64,000 nucleotides of DNA, from the NCBI GenBank assembly GCA_026018925.1, contig JAKSZU010000018.1, positions 34,071,807-34,135,806 on the forward strand. Direction: 5' to 3'. Under the pieces are notes generated by a model that was not told the DNA's origin, ran no database searches, and saw only the letters and a list, made by a program, of their open reading frames with translations. This document shows positions 53,236 through 63,924 of this stretch, piece by piece (the first letter of the stretch is position 1; each line of letters opens with the position of its first letter). The translations under genes and the position numbers were made by a program. This stretch comes from Tupaia tana. Its lineage: Eukaryota; Chordata; Mammalia; Scandentia; Tupaiidae.

Positions 53236-55430
53236 GAAAGAAATGAGGGCATGGAGTTAAAATTATAATCTTAACCCAGACCTAGAAGCCCAATTTCAGA
53301 GAGGAAGTGAGGGAATTCTCAGAGTTTCTGATCACTGAGTGGTTGTGAGTAGTAGGGAACAGGACTGTTCAGAAAAGTACTTCCTTTCAATGACTAGGAA
53401 AACCCAGAGAGAGAAAAACAATGCATGTGCTTACTTCAATTGCACAAATGTGTGCAGACATAAGCACACATTTAAGAAACTTTATTGTTAGCTCACTGTC
53501 ACATGAAGCACATACACATCCATCATTTGAAAACCGAAACCGGATGAACTTGTATCAAAAAGAGTGACTTTAGTGGCTGGGTGCATTAACTGTTCAGTTC
53601 AGTATCCCCATGAGAACCTTTGCTAAGATAAATCTTTCCTTTTCCCAGAAGCTTTGAAAGAAATGGAACTTAATAATCTTGCTAGAGAAATTTGTTGCAA
53701 AAGACATGTTAAGGGACAGGAGGCATCTTCTCTTGTCTTCCCAGCTGCCGCTGCCTTGTTCCTCATGACCTGCCTATTGCTATCCATACCAGTTGACAAA
53801 AATCTCTCTCCACTCCCCTGGGGACCCAGCATGGATACCTATGCTCCCTGAGTTCCCATTGTCTTGAGGTCTCCTTTGTGGGATTTCTCACTCATGCTGG
53901 CATTTTGCATACAGTGTGGAGCAGCAGGGAACGCAGGCTGGCATTAGGAGCAAATCTGGTTTCTTTCTTTGTCTTTACTCCCCTTTCCCTTCCCCCCTAC
54001 CCCGACCACCACCCCCTTCTTTTAGATAGCCGCCTTCAGCTGTGTATAAATTAAGCACATTCTTATGCTTTTGCAGGTCACATCTGGGATATTCTGGACA
54101 TCTCTGGTATAAACTCTGAATTTATGAAACCAGTAATTTGCTTTCTCCCAGCATATAATGCCTGACATTGTCACTGTTTGCTTAGAGTTTTGGTATCTGA
54201 TATTCTTAATGTTAAGGTCAATTTTATTGATACTGAACTCCATGCCCTCATTTCTTTCCCTATTGCATTTTTTTTGAAGCACACACAGAGAGGGTAACTA
54301 ATCTTAATATCTTGTGTTCACAATTCTATTTAGCATGAAATCAGTAACTGACATATTAATTATAATAATCTGTTAAATATACTTTACCTACATGTTAATT
54401 ATGGGAGACCATTCTCATTTATTTCTCTGGGTAGCCTATTAATTCAACCCAGATGGTACAGCTTTGTGAGACGGTAACACTGAGCATTTGCAGAATAAAT
54501 CAGGTTGCCAAGAGACAGCAGCAAAAACGTTATCACATCTGAATAAGCTTTAGTATGATATAACCATGAAAGAAAACTTACCTATTACTCACAGATTGGA
54601 GCTTAGTTAAAAACAGGATTCGTATACCAAGTGTTTTAAAAAATGTTTTTGGAGTATATAATGGCTTCCTCTGAAAGAGTGGATTCTTTATTTAAACCCA
54701 ATGCCCCATAAATAATTCCAAGAGGGGGAAATGGAATCCTGACGCAGGGAGTTCATCATAACTTGGGGGAGGGGAAGAAAGGCAGCTGTGCTTTTCTTGG
54801 ACGTTCTGATGTCAAGATTGGCGTCATTTGGGGACGTGCCGAAAAACACCCCTTCCTGCTTCTGCCATTTCTTTGCCTTCTTTGAACTTCTTCCTGGATG
54901 CTAATAGGCAGAACTCTGGCCTCCATCTCTTAGGGATTGTGTAGGTTGGGCCGTATTTGTATTTGGGGGCTTGATGCGTCTCCAAATGGTGATAATTTCA
55001 ATGATGAAGCTTGAGATCAGTCAATGGAACGCCAATATCATCATCTTTCTGGGAGAGATCTAGTTCCATTGGCCATAGATACTTCAGTTCAGCAATAGGG
55101 TTCAACAAAAGTTAATTGCACTCATTCATTATGTGTTTCTAAGAAGAAGATCTGTGCTAATGCTTGAGAACCAGAGAGGGACCAGACTCACATGAGCTCT
55201 GATTTCACAGATCCTGTGACCTGGGGGAGGCAATTATACAGGCAGTAATAAAATAGCTTGATTAGGGCTATGCTACTGGTACTACGCCCATCAGAGCACA
55301 TAACAAAAACTTCCTACCCGGATCTGGGTGGAGGCTCAGAGAAGACACCCTGGAATCGTTGTTTCATCACCTTCCTCTGAAGGATGAGCAGGAGGTAGAC
55401 AAGTAGAAGGCAAGTAAATGATCTAGATAG
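53236..55430. promoter_or_regulatory. Long repeat-poor stretch, candidate conserved noncoding DNA at 54280-54830
   Basis: More than 2 kb without SINE, LTR or clear LINE. 54280-54560 is rich in TTAATTA-type homeodomain cores (ATATTAATTATAATAATC, CATGTTAATTATGGGAG). A regulatory role is inferred from composition alone. No open frame resembles a protein. Confidence 0.35.
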
Positions 55431-55738
55431 GGAGCTGCAGATAGCATAATGGTTATGTCACTGGACTCCTACATAGTCAACCGCAGTTCGAGTGCCGGAC
55501 CCGGTGGCTTAAAACTCATGCTGGGCATGTGTGTGTGTGTGTGTGTGTGTGCCTAAAATCCTGAGAGGAGAATGGAGAAGTAGGGATTGCAGCATGGCCA
55601 TTCCCTGGGTGTGTGTGTGTGGGGGGGGGGGGGGTGTGTGATTTCTCGCTTTCTGTCTCTCTGTCTCTTTCTGTCTCGCTCTGTCTCTCCAGTGAATGCA
55701 TGTACCCTATAGCAAAAAATCTCTGAAAAAAGAGAAAG
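55431..55738 (+). mobile_element. Long SINE, with TSD
   Basis: GGGAGCTGCAGATAGCATAATGG, CCGCAGTTCGAGTGCCGG, (GT)n, a 15-base G run at 55621, CTTTCTGTCTCTCTGTC and GTACCCTATAGCAAAAAATC. The TSD AATGAT(C/T)(C/T)AGATAG lies at 55417 and 55740. Confidence 0.92.
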
Positions 55739-56361
55739 AAAATGATCCAGATAGAAGGAACAGCTTCTTTAAATGGCACATCACATGTTGTTGTGTAGAC
55801 TTGAAAGAAATGTGGCTTAATAAGTGTGCAGGAGCTAGATCATCAGGGTCCCTCTGACTCATATGAAGTAGTCCAGCTTTCATCCTGAGGGCAGTGGGGA
55901 CTCTCAACAGGTTTAAATAGTAAGGGGACATTGCTAGACTTATTCTTTAGGAATTTCATTGTGGCTTCAAAAAAGGAGAAAAGCCAGTAGGCTGGAGTTG
56001 TTGTCAAGGTGAGAGACGGACCAGAAGAGAGACATTCTTTTCACCTTCTTAGCCCTCTCAGCCCCGCCCAAATCCCTTCTCAAAGCCTTTCCTGATATCT
56101 CCAGGCTTCACAAAGCTCTGCCTTCTTTGAACTTTAATAACAATGTTTTACAAGTTGTTTTACATTTGAAAACAAGCTTCTCTACTCCCAAAAATATCAG
56201 CACAGGTATATCTTTCTCTGTTGCAAGGTCTGTGGTTGCCTCCTAACTTCTCTTTGTCCCGGTCTCTTCTCTACTGACACATGGCTTGTAGTCACTTTGA
56301 CATTTGACCAACTCATCACTCATGTCGATAGCTACCTTTGCTACATATTTATTGTGAGATT
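55739..56361. other. Old-repeat debris, including an L2-like patch at 56040-56160
   Basis: 55780-55980 has the purine-rich ancient-repeat look ('aataagtgtgcaggagctag', 'atcctgagggcagtgggg'). 56040-56160 ('caaatcccttctcaaagcct', 'ttcctgatatctcc') is L2-like. Confidence 0.4.
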
Positions 56362-56478
56362 ATGGAGAGACTTCAAAACCCTCATGGAAAAAATGGAATT
56401 AATGAGTTTATTTGGGTGTATAGAAATTTTGAAATCGTGCACATTTTCCACAAACTTTTTGAAGACATCGCACGTGTT
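56362..56478. mobile_element. Short mariner-type MITE, diverged
   Basis: GAGAGACTTCAAAACCCTCATGG on the left and CACAAACTTTTTGAAGACATCG on the right are imperfect inverted repeats of the same type as 15564-15694. It lacks an obvious intact TA pair. Confidence 0.6.
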
Positions 56479-56521
56479 TTGGGATTGCTCTTTCACCACT
56501 TAGTTTAAAAATAGCTGTCCT

Positions 56522-56715
56522 AAGGCCAGCAGGTGACATTGTGGTTAAGCTGCTGGACTTGCACATGGCTGACCATAGTTCAAGCCTTGGACCTGGCAGC
56601 TTGCTTTCTTTCCCACAGCTCCCTTGCAACCTCCCCACCCCCATCTCTTTCTGGTCAAACTACAAGTAAGGAAATAGATGAATTAATTAATTTAATTTAA
56701 TAATTCTTTTAAAAA
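56522..56715 (+). mobile_element. Short SINE, with TSD
   Basis: AAGGCCAGCAGGTGACATTG, CATAGTTCAAGCCTTGG and CTTTCTGGTCAAACTAC with an AT-rich tail. AATAGCTGT repeats at 56509 and 56718. Confidence 0.88.
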
Positions 56716-56849
56716 CAATAGCTGTTATTTCATTCTCTCTTATTGCCTCTTGTTTCTCTTCTTCACAGTATTGACTGCAATGTGTAACTGGAGGTTAATT
56801 TGATTCGCTTTCCTATTCATACATTTTTCTGCTCTCTCTTCACCCCCAA

Positions 56850-56955
56850 CTTTCAGTTTCATCTTGTTGGAGACCATGTCTGGTTCTCTCTCATTGTATT
56901 CTGAGTGTGTAGCACAGTGCCTGCCTGGCACATGGTAGTTGTACAACAATAACAA
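56850..56955 (+). repeat. L2 LINE 3'-end fragment
   Basis: 'gtagcacagtgcctgcctgg', 'cacatggtagttgtacaaca' is the L2 3' end. Confidence 0.55.
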
Positions 56956-57025
56956 AAAATTCTTAGTTTTCCAAAATTTCTTGCAGGAAGAATTTAGATC
57001 TCAAAATACATACATTTCAAGTACG

Positions 57026-57294
57026 TATTTTTTTAAAAAATAGAGGTTTTTGCTTTAGGGCATTTGCATTCACTGGAGAGAAAGACAAGATAGTGAGAGG
57101 GAAAGTAAGAAATCACACCCCCACACACACACCCCCCAGGGAGGATGGCTATGCTGCAATCCCTTCTCCTTCTGGGATCTTAAGCATGTATGCACATACA
57201 TCCGGTGTGATTCTCAAGCCACCAGGTCCAGGATTCAAACTGCGGTTGGCCATGTGAGAGTCCAGCGACATAACAACTATGCCATCTACTGGCC
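57026..57294 (-). mobile_element. Long SINE, with short TSD
   Basis: AATAGAGGTTTTTGCTTTAGG, TTGCATTCACTGGAGAG, CCCTTCTCCTTCTGGGATC and GATTCAAACTGCGG, ending at GCCATCTACTGGCCCC. Flanked by TTCAAGTACGT and CTCAAGTATAC. Confidence 0.9.
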
Positions 57295-57309
57295 CCTCAA
57301 GTATACACT

Positions 57310-57508
57310 ACTACTTTTTTTCTTTTTTTTTTTTAATAATTAGTTATCTAATTTTTACTTATTCATTTATTTTAATTTGACCAGAGAGACACACAGAGAG
57401 AGAGAGAGAGAAAAAGTGAGAAAGCAAGCCACCAGGTCCAGGACTCAAACCATGATCAGCCATGTGGGAGTGTCCAGCGCCTTATCCACCACATCACCTG
57501 CTGGTCCC
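57310..57508 (-). mobile_element. Short SINE inserted next to the previous SINE
   Basis: T-rich start, TTTAATTTGACCAGAGAGAC, (GA)n, CCAGGACTCAAACCATG and an end at CACCTGCTGGTCCC. Flanked by CAAGTATACACT and AAAGTATGCACT, the first of which is also the right TSD of the neighbour. Confidence 0.9.
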
Positions 57509-57729
57509 TAAAGTATGCACTTCTAAGATGAGAGGGAGAGATGGAAACTGGGAGATGCAAAAGTGGGAACCACAAGCCAAAAAATGTGGCAGTGACCTGA
57601 ATATGATCTCTGTAGCAGTGGTTGGATTCTTGTCAATGACCTGGTCATAGGCTAAACTTGCCAAACTCAGTGGAGAGAGCTTGACCTGAAGAGTGGGGAT
57701 TTCAGGAAAGCTGAGAAATTTTAAACCTC

Positions 57730-57994
57730 GGGACGAGCAGTTAGCGTAATGGCTATGTTGCTGGACTCCCACATAGTCCACCGCGGTTCGAGTCCCAGAC
57801 CCGGTGGCGTAAACTCTCGCCGGGCTCGTGTGCATGCATGCCCAAGATCCTGAGAGGGGAATAGAGAAGAAGGGATTGCGGCGTGGCCATCCCTCCCTTG
57901 GGGGTGATTTCTCACTTTCTGTCTCTCTCTGTCTGTCTGGTGAGCACACGCGCCCTATAGCAAAAACCTCTCCAAATAAAGAAAAAAAAAAAAG
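57730..57994 (+). mobile_element. Long SINE, well preserved, with TSD
   Basis: GGGACGAGCAGTTAGCGTAATGG (A-box region), CCACCGCGGTTCGAGTCCC (B box), GGGATTGCGGCGTGGCC, and CACGCGCCCTATAGC with AAAAACCTCTCC. The TSD GAAATTTTAA(A/G)CCTC lies at 57715-57729 and 57995-58009. The best plus-strand copy for reading the polymerase III boxes. Confidence 0.96.
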
Positions 57995-58009
57995 AAATTT
58001 TAAGCCTCC

Positions 58010-58559
58010 AAATAACTCTAATAAGCACGTGAATTTCAGAATGGCACGATTACTTTAGAACTAGTTTTGAATTTTAGAGTCCGTCTTCATTTGTTTTCTG
58101 AAAAACCATCAGCCTGCCTTTGAGCTTTCTTCCCACCTACTTTCCTTTGATTCATATCAATGTTTCTTGTGTGCCAGAAACATCCTAGGTTCTGGATCTT
58201 GCTGGAAAGTGATATCAGAAAAGTAGGTGGGTAAACCTGAAGATCATAAGAGTAAATTATCTCTCTGCATTGAAGGGCCAGGGAAGAGGCCTCTGCAGAA
58301 AGGTTCCTAGCTAAAAGACTGTTTATCCAGGTTTGACCCCTGGCTTCTCTTTTGAAAAAGATACGGAGAAAGGATTGGGGGATGACACATCTGCTAAACC
58401 CTCTGAAATCACAGCTGAGCCCCACTCGCTGGATTGTACATCAACCAGAATTCCACATCCACTACATGGTTAAGAGGAACTTCTAGCTGGGGAATATAAA
58501 ATTGTAAATGGCACAGATAACGTCAGTCTGAGTTACTGTTTTCAGAATGACACAGATGT
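58010..58559. other. Unassigned DNA
   Basis: No repeat recognised. A 112-codon minus-strand frame (58087-58425) has no domain. Confidence 0.4.
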
Positions 58560-58780
58560 TAGGATAAGGGAGCATAAATGGAAATTAAAGAGAAACAAAT
58601 TCAGAACAGATGTCAGGAAGCATTTTTTTCATGCGGAGAATCACAAATGTGTAGAATGGCCTACCAGGCTCGATTGTTAAGGCAAAGACACAAGGGACAT
58701 TTGAGAACTGATCAGATGGCATCATGGGGGAATTAAGCAGTAAAAGAGGAAATGAGCATGCATACGGCAACTGGCTTTCA
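58560..58780 (+). repeat. L3/CR1-type LINE relic
   Basis: 'cagaacagatgtcaggaagc', 'atttttttcatgcgg' and 'gtagaatggcctaccagg' recall the conserved 3' coding end of CR1-family LINEs ('ctgaggaaaaacttcttcac', 'gtggaatg-ctgccagagg'). It is heavily decayed. If right, it is among the oldest sequences in the window. Confidence 0.45.
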
Positions 58781-59490
58781 GCTAATCCTCAACCATGTCC
58801 ATGTTCTTCTGTTCACGGTGCTTACATACTTACCTTGGATAAACACACATAATTTCTTTGCTTTTAATTTTCACAGATTGCACCAATCTCCAAATAGTTA
58901 TTTTCACATCATAAAGATGACATTGGCAGAGGGAGGAAGAAGAGAGACATCTCCTTTTTTGCAGTTATTTTTTTTGGAGGGAATGCATCGTTCATGGATG
59001 ATGCGTGAAAAATAACATTTACAATGTATATGTCTAACATCAAAGAGCAGGGTGGGAATCAGAACCCTGCCAGCCCTTTGTACTGGCGCACGGAGCTGGA
59101 GTTCTAGTTTTCACTAAATATCGCCAACGGGTCTGATGGATAAGTCTTCTCAGGCTTTCTGTGTTTCTGTCCCCGCAGCTAATGGCTTTTTGGTGCCCAA
59201 ACCCTTTAAAAAATATACATGGAGGTTAAACTAGTCAGGTTTTGAAAGCTATGTACTGAAAGGAATTGAAACCAAGGAGGGGGGTAACAGAAAATCTATG
59301 ATTCTGTACCCACTTGTCTTTGTTTTTTTTTTTTTTTTTTTTCCATTGTGTCTTCAGAGCAGCCCAAGAGAGACTGTAACCAGGTGCCCCTTTAAGGGGT
59401 ATCACTTGGGGGATATAGCTTATGATAATAGGAAGGAGAGAGAGGAAAACACTGACTCTATGCCCCAGGGAAAGTTAGTTGAGGATAAAA
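58781..59490. other. Unassigned DNA with T run
   Basis: The T run at 59321-59342 has no SINE body beside it. Nothing else recognised. Confidence 0.4.
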
Positions 59491-59880
59491 AGTAGAGTAA
59501 AACCTCATTAATCAGGACCCTGCTAATTTAGAATGTATGAATAATTCAGACCTTCTGGCTGGGTTGAAGTTTACCTTTGTACTAGATATGGAAAACAGGG
59601 TTTGCTAAGCAAATTAATAGTGTAAACAAGATTGAGAGTAGGGAATATATAACCTATTTAAGAGAACAAATTGTTTTCACATACTTAGTAGAACCATCTG
59701 CATGGGAACAATGAATAGGTCAATTATAAGTAATCCTGGTCTATTCATTAATCTTGGTCTGCTGGGGTATCAATACTTAGCAGAATTTTGTCAGCATTAG
59801 AAGGATGATTGAACAAGAGTTACAGGGAATTCTTGAAAGTTCATATTTAACAATTTAGTTGATTTGCATTACTTTTTCTT
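59491..59880 (+). mobile_element. Possible pogo/Tigger-type DNA transposon relic
   Basis: 'agagtaaaacctcattaatc', 'aggaccctgctaatttagaa' resembles the terminal region of Tigger-like elements ('caaacctcattaat'). The right end is not found. Confidence 0.35.
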
Positions 59881-60722
59881 TTATAACTTATTCTGGATTT
59901 TTACGATATCAAAAGTCCATTGATAGCTTTTTCCCGGGCTTCATTTGTCTCTATTCTTTGTTGGAGTTGAGGTGGTAGAAGGATGAGCTAGCAGAAAAAT
60001 AGTCCCGAGTTATTTGACAACCGGTTAAGAAAGGAAAGCTTGTTTGGACAACTTCCCAGCTGCTTAAGAATGGGGTGTCACAGGTGAGAAAATCTGAGTT
60101 CTAGTCTGGTTTCTACTAGTAATTACTTGGGCAGACCACATCTCTGTGGGTGTCAGTTTACTTTTCTGAAATGGAATAAGATGAATGACATCTAAAGACA
60201 ACCATTCCATTATCATCATTTATCTTCTGAGATGACTTCTCATCAGTACAAAATGCATATTAACTCTCAAGTTGTGATAATCAAATGACATAGCAAATAA
60301 AGTACAGAGGACAATACAAGCAATAAGTAAGAAAAGAGTAAATCAGGAGAAATTGTCATCACATCTCTGCTGCTTTCATACACTGAGAATGAACTCCTTC
60401 ACCCCCTCTTTGGGACATGCTCAGTTTCCTTTGTGCTTCTCCCTCATAAACTTGTTAATAACATTTCCCACTAGGTGGTATTAGAGCTATCATCCAGCCC
60501 CAGCTTCTTTACCCTTCTCTGCTCATCTCTTCTGGACATGAAAATAGAGAGACAAGAACAGTGCTTGAAACGCAAGGTGGAGAAGCAGAATCTCCTGTTT
60601 AGTAGATTGGCACACAGTGAATTGGCCCACTGGAAGAGGGATGGATGGCTCTCTCCAACCAAAGATCTTGTTTCCACACTCCCAGGCACCCTCAAACATT
60701 CTAGAGTTGTATGTATTACATT
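59881..60722. other. Unassigned DNA with an embedded MIR-like patch
   Basis: 60080-60260 ('gagttctagtctggtttcta', 'ggtgtcagtttacttttctg') is a weak plus-strand MIR. Otherwise nothing recognised. Confidence 0.4.
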
Positions 60723-60985
60723 TTTTTTTTTTTTTTTTGGAGAGACTTTTACTATAGGGCACATGTGCTCACTGGAGAGATAGAGAAACAAAAAGACAGA
60801 AGGTGAGAAATCAGCCCCCCTGGGTGGATGACCGCACAGCAATCCCTTCTCCTCCATTCTTCTCTCGGGATCCTGGGCGTGCATGCACACACCCCCAGTG
60901 TGAGGTTTAACCCATTAGGTCTAGGATTTGAGTCACAATTTACTACATGGGAGCCAGTGACATAACCATGATGCCATCTGGTCCC
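60723..60985 (-). mobile_element. Long SINE, with TSD
   Basis: GGAGAGACTTTTACTATAGGGC, TCCTCCATTCTTCTCTCGGG, GTCTAGGATTTGAGTC and an end at GATGCCATCTGGTCCC. TGTATT(A/T)CATTT flanks it. Confidence 0.92.
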
Positions 60986-61850
60986 TGTATTTCATTTCTA
61001 AGGTGAGAAGTGGATGTGGAGCAGACAGTTATTTTAAGTTTGCCTTCAGACTTACATTCGTATCAGTCTCTGGTCTTGCCAGTCATGGATTTGCAAAGTA
61101 AATTAATTGATTAAATACTGATTTTTTATGTAACTTTCATTTCCTTTGAGGTCATGCTCAAATAATGCTTGATCAATGTGAATTTAAAAGCTTTGCTGGT
61201 TAAAGAAATGATCACCTATCCCTTTTTCAGAGGTTCACTCAGAGACCAAGGCCGTGTTGGGCTCCTTTATCTGTGGTTGGCAGAAGACACTTAGGTTCTC
61301 AAATGTGCCTTTGACACACAAAATGAGTTTTCTCTTCTGCGATTGAGAAACTCAACAGAATAGCTTCAAAGATTTGGCCAAATTACATGTAAATCTCACT
61401 GGTATATACTATGTATGTAGATATGTAGATTAGGGGCTTTCTATAGAAAAAGAGAGATGGCAGGCAGAAAGATGTGATGGGTGTCACAAGTGGCTTTTGT
61501 GGGGTGAGAGTTTTTAATCAGAGTCTTCATTCTGCTCTATCCTCCAGACAGTAGGACTCTTGCATTTCAGGGACTGCTTGGTTGACTTTTAGTTAAGTTA
61601 ACTTACCAGACTTAGGAAAGTAGCTTCTACAGAATCACAAACTTTGGTTAAATGAAAGTCTTGATGAGGTCATTTGACACCCTTGAAAACAAATTCAGAC
61701 TGAAGCAATGCCCTGTACAATTGCTGTTGTAGCATTTGTTGTGTTTCTAACACTTGTCATCAAGTTTTACTTCTTTCTTTCTTTGACTGTTTGCCATGAG
61801 TTTTAACCTGTGAAATGTGTTTTAAGCTTTGAAGAAACATATTAGTTCTC
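60986..61850. other. Repeat-poor DNA
   Basis: No repeat or gene recognised between the two SINEs. Confidence 0.4.
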
Positions 61851-62108
61851 TGTAGATGGCATGGAGGTTAAGGCAGTTGGATCCCACACAGCGATAACAT
61901 GGTTCAAGTCCCAGACCCACTGACTTGAAAAACATGCTGGATGTGTATGTGTGCATGCCAAAAATTCTGAGAGGAGACTAGAGAAGAGATTGCACTATGG
62001 CCATACCCCCTGGGGTATGATCTCTCATTTTTTCTCTCTTTCCTTATCTCTCTCCAGTGAGCGCTTGCATGCTACAGCAAAACTAAAATTTAATTAATTA
62101 ATTTAAAA
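61851..62108 (+). mobile_element. Long SINE (diverged), with TSD
   Basis: CTGTAGATGGCATGGAGG, GGTTCAAGTCCCAGACCC, GAGAAGAGATTGCACTATGG and GCATGCTACAGCAAAACT with an (AATT)n tail. ATTAGTTCT repeats at 61842 and 62110. Confidence 0.85.
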
Positions 62109-62257
62109 AATTAGTTCTACACTTCCAGGAGTGTAGATTATTGGTGAAGGCCAAGACAGAGAGATCAAAGGTTGCAACTGATAGATGTGGCCAGCAGATG
62201 TATTGTGTTTGTGTAAAGTCTCACCAAAAATAAGTATGTAAAATAAAAATTATACTC

Positions 62258-62290
62258 CTTCCTTCCTTCCTTCCTTCCTTCCTTCCTTCC

Positions 62291-62354
<64 letters not shown>

Positions 62355-62603
62355 GAGAGGTTTTTGCTATAGGGTGTGTGTGCTCCCCAGAAAGAGAGAG
62401 GCAGAAAGCGAGAAATCACCCCCCCCCCCCCCCAGGGAGTTTGACCATGCCACAATCCCCTCTCCTCCATTCTCCTCTTGGGATCTTGGGCATGCAAGCA
62501 CATGTGCCTGGCATCAGTTTTAAACTACCGGGTCCAGGACTCAAACCACCATCAACTACACGGGAGTCCAACGATATAGCCATTATGCCAGCTGCTGATC
62601 CCT
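62258..62603 (-). mobile_element. Long SINE with (TTCC)n(TC)n tail
   Basis: A (CCTT)n array (62258-62296) runs into a (TC)n array (to about 62351), then TTTTGAGAGGTTTTTGCTATAGGG and the usual body with a C14 run near 62420, ending at CCAGCTGCTGATCCC. Confidence 0.9.
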
Positions 62604-62904
62604 ACATTTTTATTTCTAACATTTAAAATTTAAGAGGTTTTACTTGAAAATCAAGAGTTCAGACTTCTACTGAAAACTAGCAGGTTATTTGGAAACACAT
62701 GTTCTTATTCCTTCATGGCAACAATTATCTGGATGTGAATACTAGCTACTTCTTTATAGTGAAAAATATAGTTTCCAGTTTACCACAGTCTTCACCACTC
62801 CCTATTGATTGCTCTAGTCTGGTTCACTCACTATATTTCCTGCCTTGCTACAATAGGTATTTGTTTTGGCAACTCTTGGAATAGTTATATATTAAAGGCA
62901 CAAG

Positions 62905-63105
62905 AGGGGGTAGCAGGTGGCATGGTGCTTAAGGTCCTGGGCAGTCCCACATGGCCAATGGCCAACCACAGTTCAAGTCCTGGACCTAGTGGCTTGCTCT
63001 TTCACTCCCCCACCCCATCCCCATCCCCCGTGTCTCTCTCTGGCCAAATTAAAATAAACAAATGAATAAATAAAATTAAATAAATAATTCTTTTTTAAAA
63101 AAAGA
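62905..63105 (+). mobile_element. Short SINE
   Basis: GGGGGTAGCAGGTGGCATGG, CACAGTTCAAGTCCTGGACC and CTCTGGCCAAATTAAAATAA with an (AAAT)n tail. An extra ATGGCCA duplication lies in the head (62950-62965). Confidence 0.88.
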
Positions 63106-63477
63106 AAAAAGACACAAAAATAAAAATACAACATAGTATATGATTCTACGATAAAATGGGTGGTAAGATCAGGACCATGGGTGGGATGATCACATGACTA
63201 AGGAGTTATGTGACCTTGTTCATTTGAATATCCCTGTTTCTCATGATTGGTTTGGGAGCTGTCTTGCAAAATGATTAATAATTAGCAGTTGACATTTTCA
63301 AGTGCATTGAAATAAACAAGAGAAGAATTCAGGCTATTCCTTTCATAATATTGCTACATGTGTCTTGCATAGTCTGCATTCATGAGAGGAAGTGGTGGCA
63401 ACATTACAGCTATTGGTATTTCAGTAGTAATATTCATGGGAAAATGTCCCCACATGAATGACTTCCATCATATAAAG
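63106..63477. other. Unassigned DNA
   Basis: Nothing recognised. Confidence 0.4.
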
Positions 63478-63479
63478 TA

Positions 63480-63826
63480 TGAGGGATCTTCAGAAAGTTA
63501 ATAGGGGGCTGGCAGATGGCATTATGGTTAAGGGTGTTGGATTCCCACATGGCCAACTGCAGTTCGAGTCCTGGACCTGGTGGCTTGCTTTCTCACGTCC
63601 CCCCCACCCCCCATTCTTGCTCTCATGCTCTTTCTCGCTCTGTCCTTCTCTAGTCAAATTAAAATAAATAAATAAAAATAAAGTTCAATGGAAAATAATA
63701 ATCATGCTTTATAAAAAGTTAATGGGAAATGTGTATTGTAAAAAAAGATGCATAGATTTCAAACATTACCCAAAGTAAACTCATGTTTTAATTCCATTTT
63801 CTACAAACTTTTTGAAGTAGCCCCAT
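63480..63826. mobile_element. Mariner-type MITE split by a short SINE
   Basis: Left end GAGGGATCTTCAGAAAGTT and right end CAAACTTTTTGAAGTAGCCCC are inverted repeats. The right part 'gcatagatttcaaacattac', 'aaagtaaactcatgttttaa' aligns with 15600-15660 of the intact copy. Removing the SINE and one TSD leaves an element close to that copy in size. Confidence 0.75.
63504..63714 (+). mobile_element. Short SINE nested in MITE, with TSD
   Basis: GGGGGCTGGCAGATGGCATT, GCAGTTCGAGTCCTGG and CTCTAGTCAAATTAAAATAA with a long AT-rich tail. AAAGTTAAT(A/G)G, itself MITE sequence, flanks it at 63494 and 63715. Confidence 0.9.
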
Positions 63827-63924
63827 GGAAAGAAAGTTGGAGGTCTTTAGAGTAAGAAATAGATATGTGGCCTGAAAAACTGACTCATGGGTACCACTAG
63901 ACAGACACCGAGATAGTATTCTCT

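Noticed and set aside
57730..57800. A tRNA gene (head with A- and B-box-like motifs)
   Set aside because: It lacks a proper cloverleaf and acceptor stem, is followed by the SINE body and A tail, and recurs many times with TSDs. It is a SINE head.
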